In this document: piece by piece, positions 16,272-25,534 of the stretch
Numbering within the stretch: position 1 is the stretch's first letter
Layout of the letters: each line of letters opens with the position of its first letter
Source: Enterobacter mori LMG 25706
GTDB taxonomy: Bacteria; Pseudomonadota; Gammaproteobacteria; Enterobacterales; Enterobacteriaceae
Assembly (NCBI RefSeq): GCF_000211415.1
Contig: NZ_GL890775.1
Location: 68,943 to 110,759 of the forward strand
DNA: 41,817 nt
Direction of reading: 5' to 3'
Translations under genes and position numbers: made by a program
The notes under the pieces: model-generated
What the model was told of the DNA's origin: nothing
Seen by the model: only the letters and a program-made list of their open reading frames with translations
The model's database searches: none

Positions 16272-17381
16272 TCATAGATCTGGCCGGTTTTTTCCTTCTT
16301 CGATGAAGTCTGCGTCCAGCTCTTCGGCGTTACCTTCGTGATCGCGCCCTGAGAACAGGTTCCAGCAGGCGATAAACAGCGCGGCAATCAGCGGCCCGAT
16401 GACAAAGCCGTTAATGCCGTACAGCTCCATGCCGCCGAGGGTGGAGATTAGAATCAGGTAGTCCGGCATTTTGGTGTCTTTGCCTACCAGCAGCGGGCGC
16501 AGAATATTGTCCACCAGCCCGACGATAATCACGAAGAAGCCGACAATAAACAGCCCTTGCCACAGCTGGTGGGTGGCGAACAGGAAGATGGCCGCAGGCA
16601 CCCAGACAATCGCCGAGCCGACGGCTGGCACCAGCGAGAGGAAGGCCATCAGCGCGCCCCAAAGTATGCTGCCATCAATGCCTGCAATGGCAAACGCAAT
16701 CCCGCCGAGCGTGCCCTGCACCACGGCGACCACCGCCGTGCCTTTTACCGTCGCCCGAGAGACGCCGACGAATTTGGCGAACAGGTGCTGTTTGGCAAAA
16801 TCAGACAGCGGCAGGGAATCAAGGATCTGGCGCACCAGATAGGGGCCGTCCTTGAGCAGGAAGAACAGCAGATAGAGCATGATGCCGAAGCTGATGGCAA
16901 AACCGAACGTCCCCTTACCGATCAGGAACGCGCTGCCTGCCAGATACTGACCACCCTGCAACGCCACGTCAGAGAGTTTTTTCTGGATTTGCGCGGCGTT
17001 AGTCAGGTTGTGATCCGCCAGAAAACCGCTGGCCCAGTCCGGCAGACGGTTAAATATGCTCGCGATCACTTCCGGGAATTGCGTGTTGTTCGCTTGCAGC
17101 TTGGTGTACACCACGTTCAGCTCAATGGCGAGCGAGGAGAGGATCACCATCAGCGGGATAAAGACGATCAGGCAGATAATGCACAGCGTCAGGAACGAGG
17201 CCAGCCCGTTGCGATCGCCAAGCGCAGCGCGCAGTTTGTTTTTCACCGGGTTAAAGATAATGGTCAGGATGGCGGCCCACAAAATCGCGGAGAAGTAGGG
17301 CGACAGCACGTCGAAGAAGGCCCAGGTGACGAGGGCGAGAATAAAAATGAAGAAACCTTTGGTCAGTCCATTAAAGCGCAT
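16272..17381 (-). CDS. AI-2E family (PerM/YdiK-like) membrane protein
   Basis: The protein is 369 residues with seven to eight hydrophobic spans. It belongs to the UPF0118/AI-2E exporter superfamily, whose members include putative autoinducer exporters and Na+/H+ antiporters. It shows the family ending in the LVDNILRPLLVGKDTKMP and GINGFVIGPL blocks. The start is placed at ATG 17381 (MRFNGLTKGFF) with AGGA eight bases upstream. The same frame stays open for 40 more codons, but they encode a non-hydrophobic, Pro-rich stretch with no ribosome site. The sequence is unlike E. coli YdiK at its N terminus, so no symbol is given. The substrate is unknown. Confidence 0.85.
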   Translation of the reverse strand: MRFNGLTKGFFIFILALVTWAFFDVLSPYFSAILWAAILTIIFNPVKNKLRAALGDRNGLASFLTLCIICLIVFIPLMVILSSLAIELNVVYTKLQANNTQFPEVIASIFNRLPDWASGFLADHNLTNAAQIQKKLSDVALQGGQYLAGSAFLIGKGTFGFAISFGIMLYLLFFLLKDGPYLVRQILDSLPLSDFAKQHLFAKFVGVSRATVKGTAVVAVVQGTLGGIAFAIAGIDGSILWGALMAFLSLVPAVGSAIVWVPAAIFLFATHQLWQGLFIVGFFVIIVGLVDNILRPLLVGKDTKMPDYLILISTLGGMELYGINGFVIGPLIAALFIACWNLFSGRDHEGNAEELDADFIEEGKNRPDL

Positions 17382-17548
17382 AGTGATTCCTGGTAACGAA
17401 TAAGCAGTGTCGACTATAGAACTGATTTGAGGATTTACCAATAATTCTGCGGCTGGCGTGTAGGGCGATGGCTTCGCCTGACCCGGCTTATCAAACCTCA
17501 ATAATGTGTTATGTTTTGACGAGATTTTAAACAGCTCAGGACGACAGC

Positions 17549-17932
17549 ATGGAAAAGATCTTATCAGGCGGGTGCTTATGCGGCGCGGTTCGCTTTACCG
17601 CTGCCAACGGGGGCAATGTGCATACCTGTTCGTGCGATATTTGTCAGAAACACACTGGCGCACAAACCGTCGTATGGATTGAGTTCCCGGCGGAAGACGT
17701 GCAGTGGACCGGTCCGGGTGGACGTCCGGCGACATGGCGATCGTCGGACTACTCCAGCCGGGCGTTTTGCCCCACCTGCGGCAGTTCTATCGGCGCGATT
17801 GATGATTCACCCACCGTTGCCTTATTTACTGGCGTGTTTGACGATCCGGACCAGCCGGAGTTTGCCCCGGAAAATCACTCCTTCGACGACATGATGCCTG
17901 CCTGGTGGCGACATACCATGAGGGAAGCGTAA
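17549..17932 (+). CDS. GFA family zinc protein
   Basis: The protein is 127 residues of the glutathione-dependent formaldehyde-activating (GFA, Mss4-like) fold. Zinc ligands are visible in GGCLCGAVRF, in TCSCDICQKHTGA and in FCPTCGSSIG. AGGA precedes ATG 17549. Members are small cytoplasmic proteins. A few bind glutathione adducts of formaldehyde, but most are uncharacterised. It stands alone between a minus-strand gene and the mmu region. The exact substrate cannot be inferred. Confidence 0.88.
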   Translation: MEKILSGGCLCGAVRFTAANGGNVHTCSCDICQKHTGAQTVVWIEFPAEDVQWTGPGGRPATWRSSDYSSRAFCPTCGSSIGAIDDSPTVALFTGVFDDPDQPEFAPENHSFDDMMPAWWRHTMREA

Positions 17933-18003
17933 AAGTATGATCCGAGGGTTTGTCGATACCACTTTCGCCTGACCGAGAATCTCAGTTATTCACGCCATGC
18001 TGT

Positions 18004-18027
18004 AAGCATCTGCTTGCGGAGGTGCTT
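18004..18027 (+). promoter_or_regulatory. Hairpin sequestering a ribosome site
   Basis: AAGCATCT (18004-18011) pairs over eight positions (one G-U) with AGGTGCTT (18020-18027) around an eight-base loop. The GGAGG ribosome site (18018-18022) lies across loop and stem, and the stem ends at the ATG at 18028. In RNA this would hold back translation until opened. Confidence 0.5.
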
Positions 18028-18114
18028 ATGGCCTGGCGTCCGATTCTCTATGTGATCCTCACAACCCATCCCCGACTCAGCGCGCGGCGTGCCCGTCTGC
18101 GACTGGTCATCTAG
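18028..18114 (+). CDS. Small ORF, 28 residues: leader peptide or type I toxin-like
   Basis: The peptide starts MAWRPILYVILTTHPRLS and ends RRARLRLVI. The first half is hydrophobic and the second strongly basic (six Arg), a make-up typical of small membrane-active toxins. GGAGG sits five bases before the ATG and is folded into a hairpin. A CTTTTTATT tract follows the stop. It lies upstream of the MetJ boxes and of the likely mmuP start site, so it need not be part of the mmu transcript. It has no run of regulatory codons and only the initiator Met, which argues against a methionine attenuator. I do not recognise the peptide. Confidence 0.4.
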   Translation: MAWRPILYVILTTHPRLSARRARLRLVI

Positions 18115-18151
18115 CTTTTTATTAACAATCGCGGTATAACACACCTTCTTT

Positions 18152-18175
18152 GGATGTTTAGATGTCCATACGTTT
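18152..18175 (+). promoter_or_regulatory. Tandem MetJ boxes before mmuP
   Basis: Three consecutive 8-base units, GGATGTTT, AGATGTCC and ATACGTTT, match the met-box consensus AGACGTCT at 5, 6 and 6 of 8 positions. They end 10 bases before the mmuP start. A -10-like TATAAC lies at 18135-18140. MetJ with S-adenosylmethionine is known to repress mmuPM in E. coli, which supports the reading. Confidence 0.7.
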
Positions 18176-18185
18176 AGAAGGTAAT

Positions 18186-19586
18186 ATGCAAACACAACAA
18201 GAAAATGGGCAGCTTAAGCGCACCATGAAAACACGCCACCTGATTATGCTTTCGCTGGGTGGCGTGATTGGCACAGGGTTATTTTTCAATACGGGTTATA
18301 TCATTTCGACGACCGGGGCGGCGGGCACGCTGCTGGCGTACCTGATTGGCGCGCTGGTGGTCTGGCTGGTGATGCAGTGTCTGGGGGAGCTTTCCGTGGC
18401 GATGCCGGAAACCGGCGCGTTCCATGTCTACGCCGCCCGCTATCTTGGCCCGGCGACGGGCTACACCGTGGCGTGGCTCTACTGGCTCACCTGGACGGTG
18501 GCGCTTGGGTCGAGCTTTACCGCCGCCGGGTTCTGCATGCAGTACTGGTTCCCGCAGGTGCCCGTCTGGGCCTGGTGCGTGGTCTTCTGCGCGGTGATTT
18601 TTGGCCTCAACGTCATCTCGACGCGCTTCTTTGCTGAAGGTGAATTCTGGTTTTCGCTGGTGAAAGTCGTCACTATCATTGCCTTTATTATTCTCGGCGG
18701 GGCGGCGATCTTTGGTTTTATCCCGATGCAGGACGGTGCGCCCGCGCCGGGTTTGAGCAATATCACCGCCGAAGGCTGGTTCCCGCACGGCGGCCTGCCG
18801 ATCCTGATGACCATGGTAGCGGTGAACTTTGCCTTCTCCGGGACCGAGCTTATCGGCATCGCGGCGGGTGAAACCGAAAACCCGCACAAGGTCATTCCGG
18901 TGGCGATCCGCACCACCATTGCACGCCTGATTATCTTCTTTATCGGCACCGTGTTTGTGCTGGCGGCGCTGATCCCGATGCAGCAGGCAGGGGTGGAAAA
19001 AAGCCCGTTCGTGCTGGTGTTCGAAAAGGTCGGTATTCCTTATGCGGCTGATATCTTTAACTTTGTGATCCTGACGGCGATCCTCTCGGCGGCGAATTCC
19101 GGTCTGTACGCGTCTGGACGCATGCTGTGGTCGCTCTCGAATGAGAAAACGCTGCCGCGCTGCTTTGCCCGCGTCAACAAAAACGGCGTGCCGCTGACGG
19201 CGCTGTCGGTTTCCATGCTCGGCGGGGTGCTGGCGCTGTTCTCAAGCGTGATTGCGCCGGACACGGTGTTTGTGGCGCTGTCTGCAATTTCCGGGTTTGC
19301 GGTGGTGGCGGTGTGGATCAGCATCTGCGCGTCGCACTTCGTTTTCCGTCGCCGTCATTTGCAGTCCGGCCAGCCGCTCTCTGCGCTGCAGTACCGTGCG
19401 CCGTGGTATCCACTGGTGCCGGTGCTCGGCTTTGTCCTCTGCGTGGTGGCCTGTGTCGGCCTGTGGTTTGATCCGAGCCAGCGCATTGCGCTTTACTGCG
19501 GGCTGCCGTTTGTCGCCCTGTGTTATGGTGCGTACTACCTGACCCGTAATCTGACATCGCAGGAGCCTGAACATGTCGCAGAATAA
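18186..19586 (+). CDS. mmuP: S-methylmethionine permease MmuP
   Basis: This inner-membrane amino acid/polyamine/organocation permease imports S-methylmethionine, a plant-derived methyl donor. It is 466 residues with about twelve spans, very close to E. coli MmuP (467), including [20 protein letters not shown] and the closing EPEHVAE. The start is placed at ATG 18186 (MQTQQENG), matching E. coli, with GAAGG upstream. The in-frame ATG at 18162 lies inside the met boxes and is rejected. It overlaps mmuM by 14 bases, so the two are translationally coupled. Confidence 0.96.
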   Translation: MQTQQENGQLKRTMKTRHLIMLSLGGVIGTGLFFNTGYIISTTGAAGTLLAYLIGALVVWLVMQCLGELSVAMPETGAFHVYAARYLGPATGYTVAWLYWLTWTVALGSSFTAAGFCMQYWFPQVPVWAWCVVFCAVIFGLNVISTRFFAEGEFWFSLVKVVTIIAFIILGGAAIFGFIPMQDGAPAPGLSNITAEGWFPHGGLPILMTMVAVNFAFSGTELIGIAAGETENPHKVIPVAIRTTIARLIIFFIGTVFVLAALIPMQQAGVEKSPFVLVFEKVGIPYAADIFNFVILTAILSAANSGLYASGRMLWSLSNEKTLPRCFARVNKNGVPLTALSVSMLGGVLALFSSVIAPDTVFVALSAISGFAVVAVWISICASHFVFRRRHLQSGQPLSALQYRAPWYPLVPVLGFVLCVVACVGLWFDPSQRIALYCGLPFVALCYGAYYLTRNLTSQEPEHVAE

Positions 19587-20505
19587 TCCGCTTACCGCCC
19601 TCCTTGAAAAGCAGCCCTTCGTGGTGCTGGATGGCGCGATGGCAACGGAGCTGGAAGCGCGCGGCTGTAACCTGGCAGACAGCCTCTGGTCTGCCAAAGT
19701 GCTGGTTGAAAACCCGGATCTCATCCGCGAAGTGCATCTTGATTACTACCGCGCGGGTGCGCAGGTGGCGATCACCGCCAGCTATCAAGCCACGCCTGCG
19801 GGCTTTTCCGCGCGCGGTCTGGACGAGGCGCAGTCCCGCGCGCTGATTGGTAAAAGCGTGGAGCTGGCGCGTAAGGCGCGCGAAGCGTATCTGGCTGAAA
19901 ATCCGCATGCGGGCACGCTGCTGGTGGCGGGATCTGTCGGGCCATACGGAGCCTATCTGGCGGATGGCTCAGAGTATCGCGGCGACTACGTGCGCAGTGC
20001 GCAAGAATTCACCACCTTCCATCATCCTCGAGTGGAGGCGCTGCTGGATGCGGGCGCTGACCTGCTGGCCTGCGAAACCCTACCGTCTTTTGAGGAGATT
20101 AAGGCGCTGGCGGCGTTGCTGTCTGAATATCCCCGCGCCCGGGCGTGGTTCTCGTTCACCTTACGCGACAGCGAGCACCTGAGCGACGGTACGCCGCTGC
20201 GTGAGGTGGTCAGCGTACTGGCGAATTCTCCGCACATTGTTGCCCTGGGCATTAACTGCATCGCCCTGGAAAACACCACCGCGGCGCTGAAGCATCTGCA
20301 AAGCCTGACGGCGCTGCCGCTGGTGGTCTACCCGAACTCGGGCGAGCACTATGACGCGGTAACCAAAACCTGGCACCACCACGGTGAAGCGTGCGAGACG
20401 CTGGCAGGGTTTCTGCCGCAGTGGCTGGCTGCCGGGGCGAAGCTGATTGGCGGATGCTGTCGCACCACGCCGAAAGACATTGCTGAGCTGAACGCGCAGC
20501 GGTAA
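19573..20505 (+). CDS. mmuM: Homocysteine S-methyltransferase MmuM
   Basis: The enzyme transfers a methyl group from S-methylmethionine (or S-adenosylmethionine) to homocysteine, giving methionine. It is 310 residues, as in E. coli. It is a zinc-dependent Hcy-binding barrel with ligands Cys229 (GINCIAL) and Cys295-Cys296 (GGCCRTTP), and the N-terminal [15 protein letters not shown] motif. Its start lies inside the end of mmuP with GGAG eight bases upstream. Together with MmuP it recycles homocysteine without methyl-folate or B12. Confidence 0.96.
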   Translation: MSQNNPLTALLEKQPFVVLDGAMATELEARGCNLADSLWSAKVLVENPDLIREVHLDYYRAGAQVAITASYQATPAGFSARGLDEAQSRALIGKSVELARKAREAYLAENPHAGTLLVAGSVGPYGAYLADGSEYRGDYVRSAQEFTTFHHPRVEALLDAGADLLACETLPSFEEIKALAALLSEYPRARAWFSFTLRDSEHLSDGTPLREVVSVLANSPHIVALGINCIALENTTAALKHLQSLTALPLVVYPNSGEHYDAVTKTWHHHGEACETLAGFLPQWLAAGAKLIGGCCRTTPKDIAELNAQR

Positions 20506-20512
20506 TCATGAC

Positions 20513-20540
20513 TCCCGGTCAGCGGTTACGCAGGCCGGGA
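20513..20540 (+). terminator. Probable terminator after mmuM
   Basis: TCCCGGTC (20513-20520) pairs with GGCCGGGA (20533-20540) over eight positions including one G-U. The following tract (ATAATTCTCTT) is only moderately T-rich. It starts eight bases after the mmuM stop. Confidence 0.5.
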
Positions 20541-20845
20541 ATAATTCTCTTAATACACTTCCCGATATTTCTTCCTGGCCAAATGAGATGCCTGTCCCAA
20601 ATGGATAACATCAGTTCGTGCACGAATGATATTATCCCCTGACCTCGTTTCTTTTTGAATTAATGTAATTACCTTTCATACTCCAGCAACAAGTTTGCGT
20701 TGATAATTTCGTGCTTATGACTGTCATTGTGGGTTAAAAAGTTAAGTTTTAGATTGATAATCTATCATTCCTGGTTAGTTAAGTATAAAAATCTAACTGT
20801 TGGAGGATTTATTTTTATTATTCTAATTAAACCTCTTATTTAAGC

Positions 20846-20977
20846 ATGTCTTTTGTTTTTGTTCTGGTAGGGTATTTTGCCTTTTATTTTTTCATCGTCG
20901 GGTTACTATTTATTGCATCAGCGAAGCGCAGGGAGATATGCGTAAGTTCAACTGAATTTGCTGATGACGATGTTTAA
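20846..20977 (+). CDS. Possible small membrane protein upstream of the fimbrial operon
   Basis: This is a 43-residue frame. Residues 3-24 (starting FVFVLVGYFAFYFFIVGLLF) form one very hydrophobic span, followed by AKRRE and an acidic tail (STEFADDDV). The charge layout fits a single-span inner-membrane peptide. No good ribosome site is visible, only GGAGG far upstream at about 20801. It sits in the 595-base AT-rich gap between mmuM and the major fimbrial subunit, which otherwise holds only likely promoter DNA and no invertible repeats that I can see. Confidence 0.3.
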   Translation: MSFVFVLVGYFAFYFFIVGLLFIASAKRREICVSSTEFADDDV

Positions 20978-21100
20978 AAGATTATTTGATCGCTGAGTAA
21001 TTTAATTAAGCCCAATTTTCGGGCGGGGCGCATATTGCCCAAATTCAGCCATCAAAAATCTTCTGTGTGTGTCATTCACTTAATTTACAGGACGATTTTT

Positions 21101-21616
21101 ATGAAAATGAACAAACTCTTTACTGCACTGGTTCTGGCTTCTGGTATGGCTGCTTTCGGTGCTCAGGCAGACCAGGGCAGCGGCGTTGTGACCTTCACCG
21201 GTTCCGTTATCGACGCGCCATGTTCAATCGCGGCAGGTGACGAAGATCAGACCATTAGCCTCGGCCAGGTTTCCAGTTCCGCGGTGGCGAACGGCGGCAC
21301 CTCTACGCCGGTTCCATTCTACATCCACCTGGAAAACTGCTCTGTTGAGACCGCTACCACTGTGACCACTACCTTCTCCGGCGCGGATTCCAGCGTTGAC
21401 GGAGCGGTGCTGGGCGTGACCGGCAATGCAACCGATGTTGGCGTCGTGATGACCGACGGCGACAGCAACACCATCACCCTGGGTGAAGCCACTGTTGGCC
21501 AGAACGTCGTTAACGGCGACAACACCCTCACTTACTCCGCGTACATCATCGGTGGTGAAGCACCAACCGAAGGTGATTTCACCGCTGTGACTAACTGGAC
21601 GCTGGCCTACGAATAA
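21101..21616 (+). CDS. Major fimbrial subunit (chaperone-usher pilin)
   Basis: The protein is 171 residues. The signal peptide MKMNKLFTALVLASGMAAFGAQA is followed by DQGSGVVTFTGSVIDAPCSI, the usual donor strand and first-Cys region of type 1-like pilins. The second Cys is in LENCS. It ends in the penultimate-Tyr pattern (WTLAYE). The start is placed at ATG 21101 with AGGA upstream, since the longer frame adds a non-signal leader. It is first in the operon, followed by a strong hairpin, which fits a highly expressed shaft subunit. I cannot name the fimbrial type. Confidence 0.92.
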   Translation: MKMNKLFTALVLASGMAAFGAQADQGSGVVTFTGSVIDAPCSIAAGDEDQTISLGQVSSSAVANGGTSTPVPFYIHLENCSVETATTVTTTFSGADSSVDGAVLGVTGNATDVGVVMTDGDSNTITLGEATVGQNVVNGDNTLTYSAYIIGGEAPTEGDFTAVTNWTLAYE

Positions 21617-21641
21617 GCCCTGACCTTATTTCGATGACCCG

Positions 21642-21667
21642 TCAGACGGCCTTTGCTGGCCGTCTGA
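21642..21667 (+). terminator. Intra-operon hairpin after the major pilin
   Basis: TCAGACGGCC (21642-21651) and GGCCGTCTGA (21658-21667) form a perfect ten-pair stem with a TTTGCT loop. No T-run follows. Such stems commonly stabilise or partly terminate pilin mRNA so that the shaft subunit outnumbers usher and tip proteins. Confidence 0.75.
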
Positions 21668-21704
21668 TATTCGATACCGACTGAATAAGTGAAAAGGGTT
21701 TGCT

Positions 21705-22256
21705 ATGGGTTATATATTTTCGAATACAACAAAAATAGTTAAAACACTCCCTTTTCTCCTGTCTGGTTGTTGCCTGCCTTTATTTGCTGCAAACCAGGGG
21801 GAGGGTGCCGTCCTTATTCAGGGGGCGGTGCTCTATACACCCTGTGCAATTGATCTTGGTAGCCGCGATCAAACCATTGATATGGGCGATACGCCCGTGA
21901 CGGAGATTGCCACCAAAGGCTATGGCCCCACACGTGCATTCACCGTTCGCTTAATTAATTGCCTGATGCTGCCGACACCCGGGAACGGGAGATATGACTC
22001 CGAGTACTACCAGATAACGTTTGAGCCAATGACGGGCGCAGACCGGTTTTACGTGCGTGGAGACGCACAGGGAATTGAGCTGGCGATCCGCGATACCGAC
22101 GGCAATATCGCCGCGCCCGGCGTGGCCTTTCCCGCCAGAGAGGTCACGGCGGGCAGCATGAACCTGAATTATTCGCTTCAGCTTGTCAGCAACGGACAGC
22201 CGCTCAAAGCCGGGGATTACCAGTCTCTGATCCGCTTCAGAATGGATTACAACTGA
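21705..22256 (+). CDS. Minor fimbrial subunit
   Basis: The protein is 183 residues, with a signal peptide ending LPLFA before ANQGEGAVLIQGAVLYTPCAI. The pilin Cys pair is in TPCAI and LINCL, and the chain ends FRMDYN. It is larger than the shaft subunit and distinct in sequence, suggesting an adaptor or terminating subunit. Its stop is one base before the usher ATG, so it is coupled to the usher. Confidence 0.85.
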   Translation: MGYIFSNTTKIVKTLPFLLSGCCLPLFAANQGEGAVLIQGAVLYTPCAIDLGSRDQTIDMGDTPVTEIATKGYGPTRAFTVRLINCLMLPTPGNGRYDSEYYQITFEPMTGADRFYVRGDAQGIELAIRDTDGNIAAPGVAFPAREVTAGSMNLNYSLQLVSNGQPLKAGDYQSLIRFRMDYN

Positions 22257-22257
22257 G

Positions 22258-24741
22258 ATGAAAAAAACGATACGGACATTCCGACGCTCAACGCTTAGCG
22301 TGCTGATTTTGGCTCTAATCGTGCCGGTGGCGAAAAGCGGGGCCGACGATGACATTCAGTTCAATACTGACGTGCTGGACACGCAGGACAAGAGCAATAT
22401 CGATCTTAGCCACTTTTCGCGTCGCGGCTATGTCATGCCCGGCGACTACACCTTCAGCATCATGGTGAACAAAGACATTCTGCGCGAAGAGCAAATCGTG
22501 GTGTATCCGGACGGGGAAAACGGCCAGGATAGCCTGATTTGTCTGACGCCGGATCAGCTCTCCCGCTTCAATCTGAAAGCCAGTGTCATGGATAATTTGC
22601 GCTGGCTGCGTAATGGTGAGTGTCTGGACAAAGCCAGCCTCGAAGGGCTGGATATGCGCGTCGACCTGGCAAAGGACACGCTCTATCTGGCGATCCCGCA
22701 GGCGTGGCTGGAGTATACCGCGCCAAACTGGGATCCGCCTTCGCGTTGGGATGACGGTATTCCGGGGGTGATTGCCGACTACAACCTTAATCTCCAGGCG
22801 CAGCAAAATCAGACCGGTTCTGACAGCCAGAATATTAGCGGGAATGGGGTATTTGGCGCCAACCTGGGGCCGTGGCGTGCCCGCGCCGACTGGCAGACTA
22901 ACTGGAACAAACGTGACGGTTATACGGACAAGGATTTCTCCTTTAGCCGTTACTACCTCTACCGCGCCATTCCTTCACTGAAAGCAAAGCTGACGGTGGG
23001 GGAGGATTACCTCAGCTCCGATATCTTCGATACCTTCCGTTTTAGCGGCGTTAGCCTGAATTCCGATCTCAGCATGTTGCCGCCGAGTCTGCGCGGCTAT
23101 GCGCCCGAAGTGACAGGGATCTCCCGATCGGGGGGTAAAGTCACTATCAGCCAGCAGGGGCGCGTGATCCACGAAACGCAGGTCGCCGCCGGGCCATTTC
23201 GTATTCAGGAACTGAATGATGCCATCTCCGGCACGCTCGACGTGCGAGTCGAAGAACTGGACGGCAGCGTGCAGGTTTTCCAGGTAACAACGGCGTCCGT
23301 TCCCTATCTGACCCGCCCGGGTGCCGTGCGCTATAAGCTGGCGGCAGGTAAACCCCCTGAGTGGGGGCACAGCATGACCGGGCCGATGTTCACCTCCGGA
23401 GAAGCCTCCTGGGGCGTGGCGAATGGCTGGACGCTTTACGGCGGCTCGGTTATTGGCGGTGACTACAATGCCCTGTCGGTGGGGATCGGGCGCGATCTCT
23501 TCATCCTCGGCGCGCTGGCCTTCGACGTAACGCAGTCGCGGGCGGTACTGCCTTCTGAAGGCACGCTGTCCGGTACCTCTTACCGGGTGAGCTACTCAAA
23601 AACTTTCGACGAGTATGACAGCCAGGTCACCTTTGCCGGGTACCGCTTCCCCGAACGTGACTTTATGAGCATGTCGGAGTACCTCGATACCCGCTACGGC
23701 AGCGGCACGTCGCACAGCCCGAAAGAGAAATACACGGTGTCGTTTAACAAACGCTTCCGTGATGTCGGGCTGAGCGCTTACCTCAATTACAGTCATCAGA
23801 CCTACTGGAACAGCGCGGATAACGATCGCGTAAGCCTGTCGCTGTCGCGCTATGTCGATCTTGGTCCGTTCAAGAACATGAGCGTATCGCTCACGGCCTA
23901 CCGCAGCGAGTACTACTCCCTGAAGGATGACGGGGCCTACATTTCGGTCTCGCTGCCAATAGGTAACGGCACCTCGCTCAGCTATGGCGCCACAATTAAC
24001 CGCACCGATAACACCCACCGCGTGAGCTATTACGGCCGTGTGGATGAGCACAATAGCTTCCAGGTCAGCAGCGGCCTTTCCCGCAGCGGCCCGACGGCGT
24101 ACGGCTACTACACCTGGCAGGGCGATAGCGCCCAGGTGCAGACCAATGCCAGCTACCAGTCCGGCAGCTATACCTCGCTGGGCATGAACGTGACCGGCGG
24201 CCTGACCCTGACTAACGAAGGGGGCGCAGCGCATCGCTCGAACGCGCGGGGCGGCAGCCGCGTGCTGGTGGATACCGCAGGCGTCAGCGGCGTGCCCGTT
24301 AAGGGATCCGGCGCCTCGGTGAAAACCAACCGATTCGGGAAGGCGGTGATTGGCGATGTGAACAGCTACTACCGCAATCCGATCCGCATTGACGTCGACA
24401 AGCTTGATGAAAATGCTGACGTCACCCGATCCGTCTCACAGGCCACGCTCACCGAAGGGGCGATCGGCTATCGCCAGTTTGACGTAATTGCGGGTGGTAA
24501 AGCGATGGCCTTTATCCGTAAGGCTGACGGGAGCTTCCCGCCGTTTGGGGCCTCGGTGATGAATGAGAGAAACCAGGAGACGGGGGTGGTGAATGACGAA
24601 GGAAGCGTCTGGCTAAGCGGCATTCAGCCAAACGGCAAAATGACCGTCAAATGGGATGGACACGCCCGCTGCGTGGTGCATTTGCCAACCGTTCTGCCAG
24701 CCGTGCTGGAGAACCTGCTTTTAACCTGTGTGCCGGAATAA
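22258..24741 (+). CDS. Outer membrane fimbrial usher
   Basis: The protein is 827 residues, the standard usher length. It has an N-terminal signal peptide, an N-terminal chaperone-binding domain (VDD-type start at DDDIQFNTDVLD), a 24-strand pore with the DWQTNWNKRDGYTDKDFSFS region and the plug, and C-terminal domains ending with a conserved Cys pair (HARCVVHLP and LLLTCVPE). It receives chaperone-subunit complexes and extrudes the pilus. The gene lies between the minor pilin and the chaperone, as in many enterobacterial fimbrial operons. Confidence 0.94.
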   Translation: MKKTIRTFRRSTLSVLILALIVPVAKSGADDDIQFNTDVLDTQDKSNIDLSHFSRRGYVMPGDYTFSIMVNKDILREEQIVVYPDGENGQDSLICLTPDQLSRFNLKASVMDNLRWLRNGECLDKASLEGLDMRVDLAKDTLYLAIPQAWLEYTAPNWDPPSRWDDGIPGVIADYNLNLQAQQNQTGSDSQNISGNGVFGANLGPWRARADWQTNWNKRDGYTDKDFSFSRYYLYRAIPSLKAKLTVGEDYLSSDIFDTFRFSGVSLNSDLSMLPPSLRGYAPEVTGISRSGGKVTISQQGRVIHETQVAAGPFRIQELNDAISGTLDVRVEELDGSVQVFQVTTASVPYLTRPGAVRYKLAAGKPPEWGHSMTGPMFTSGEASWGVANGWTLYGGSVIGGDYNALSVGIGRDLFILGALAFDVTQSRAVLPSEGTLSGTSYRVSYSKTFDEYDSQVTFAGYRFPERDFMSMSEYLDTRYGSGTSHSPKEKYTVSFNKRFRDVGLSAYLNYSHQTYWNSADNDRVSLSLSRYVDLGPFKNMSVSLTAYRSEYYSLKDDGAYISVSLPIGNGTSLSYGATINRTDNTHRVSYYGRVDEHNSFQVSSGLSRSGPTAYGYYTWQGDSAQVQTNASYQSGSYTSLGMNVTGGLTLTNEGGAAHRSNARGGSRVLVDTAGVSGVPVKGSGASVKTNRFGKAVIGDVNSYYRNPIRIDVDKLDENADVTRSVSQATLTEGAIGYRQFDVIAGGKAMAFIRKADGSFPPFGASVMNERNQETGVVNDEGSVWLSGIQPNGKMTVKWDGHARCVVHLPTVLPAVLENLLLTCVPE

Positions 24742-24771
24742 CCGGCCTGAATATAAGATGAGTGTATCAGG

Positions 24772-25518
24772 ATGACAATTGTGCGAATTTCCGCCCTGAC
24801 GGGCCTGGCGCTGATGATTTCAGGCGTGGCAACAGCCGCCGTATCGCTGGACAGAACCCGGGTGATTTTTGACGGCGCGGCAAAATCCGTGAGCCTGCGC
24901 CTGGCCAATGAAAACAAAACGCTGCCGTATCTTGCTCAGGGATGGGTGGAAGATGCTCAGGGTAAAAAAATCACCGATCCGCTGGTGCTGCTGCCGCCTG
25001 TTCAGCGCATTGAACCGGGCGAGCAGAGTCAGATCAAGGTGCAATCCACCGCAGGGATCCAGCGCCTGCCACAGGACAGGGAGTCGCTGTTCTATTTCAA
25101 TCTGCGCGAGATCCCACCCAAAAGCAGCAAGCCTAATACGCTGCAGCTGGCGCTCCAGACCCGCATCAAGCTCTTTTATCGCCCGGCCGCTATTGAAGTG
25201 CAGCGTGCTGATTATTCCACGCCGTTTCAGGAACAGCTGACCCTGACGCGGGAAGGTGACAAGTACCGCGTGAACAACCCGACGCCGTATTACATCTCTC
25301 TGGTGAATGCGTCTTCGACGCTCACCGGCAAAGCAGCGGCAGGATTCAAACCGATCATGGTCGAGCCGAAAGGGCAACTGACGCTGGCGCCTTCGGCTTC
25401 TGCCCTGGGCGGTGCACCGGTGCTGACTTACGTCAACGACTTTGGCGGCCGCGCGAAGCTGGTCTTCAGCTGTGGTGGCAGCGAGTGCAAAGCCGTACCG
25501 CAGGAAAAGAAAAAGTAA
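24772..25518 (+). CDS. Periplasmic fimbrial chaperone
   Basis: The protein is 248 residues of the PapD/FimC type, with a signal peptide of about 23 residues ending ATAA. It has two immunoglobulin-like domains. The signature LPQDRESLFYFNLREIPP lies in the first domain, with conserved Arg and Lys in VSLDRTRVIF and TRIKLFYRP that hold the subunit C terminus. It ends in a basic EKKK tail. It donates a strand to fold pilins and delivers them to the usher encoded just upstream. Confidence 0.94.
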   Translation: MTIVRISALTGLALMISGVATAAVSLDRTRVIFDGAAKSVSLRLANENKTLPYLAQGWVEDAQGKKITDPLVLLPPVQRIEPGEQSQIKVQSTAGIQRLPQDRESLFYFNLREIPPKSSKPNTLQLALQTRIKLFYRPAAIEVQRADYSTPFQEQLTLTREGDKYRVNNPTPYYISLVNASSTLTGKAAAGFKPIMVEPKGQLTLAPSASALGGAPVLTYVNDFGGRAKLVFSCGGSECKAVPQEKKK

Positions 25519-25534
25519 CCGTCGGGAGAGTGGC

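Noticed and set aside
16557..17396. Plus-strand 279-residue frame opposite the AI-2E family gene
   Set aside because: Shadow of the membrane protein gene; very polar Gln/Asp/His-rich translation typical of antisense to hydrophobic coding DNA.
18028..18114. Methionine attenuator peptide for mmuPM
   Set aside because: The peptide has no Met besides the start, and no competing terminator precedes mmuP.
20541..21100. Invertible promoter switch (fimS-like) before the fimbrial genes
   Set aside because: I found no flanking inverted repeats and no recombinase gene nearby.
23596..24234. Long minus-strand frame inside the usher gene
   Set aside because: Antisense shadow of a GC-rich coding region, with composition biased by codon positions and no ribosome site.
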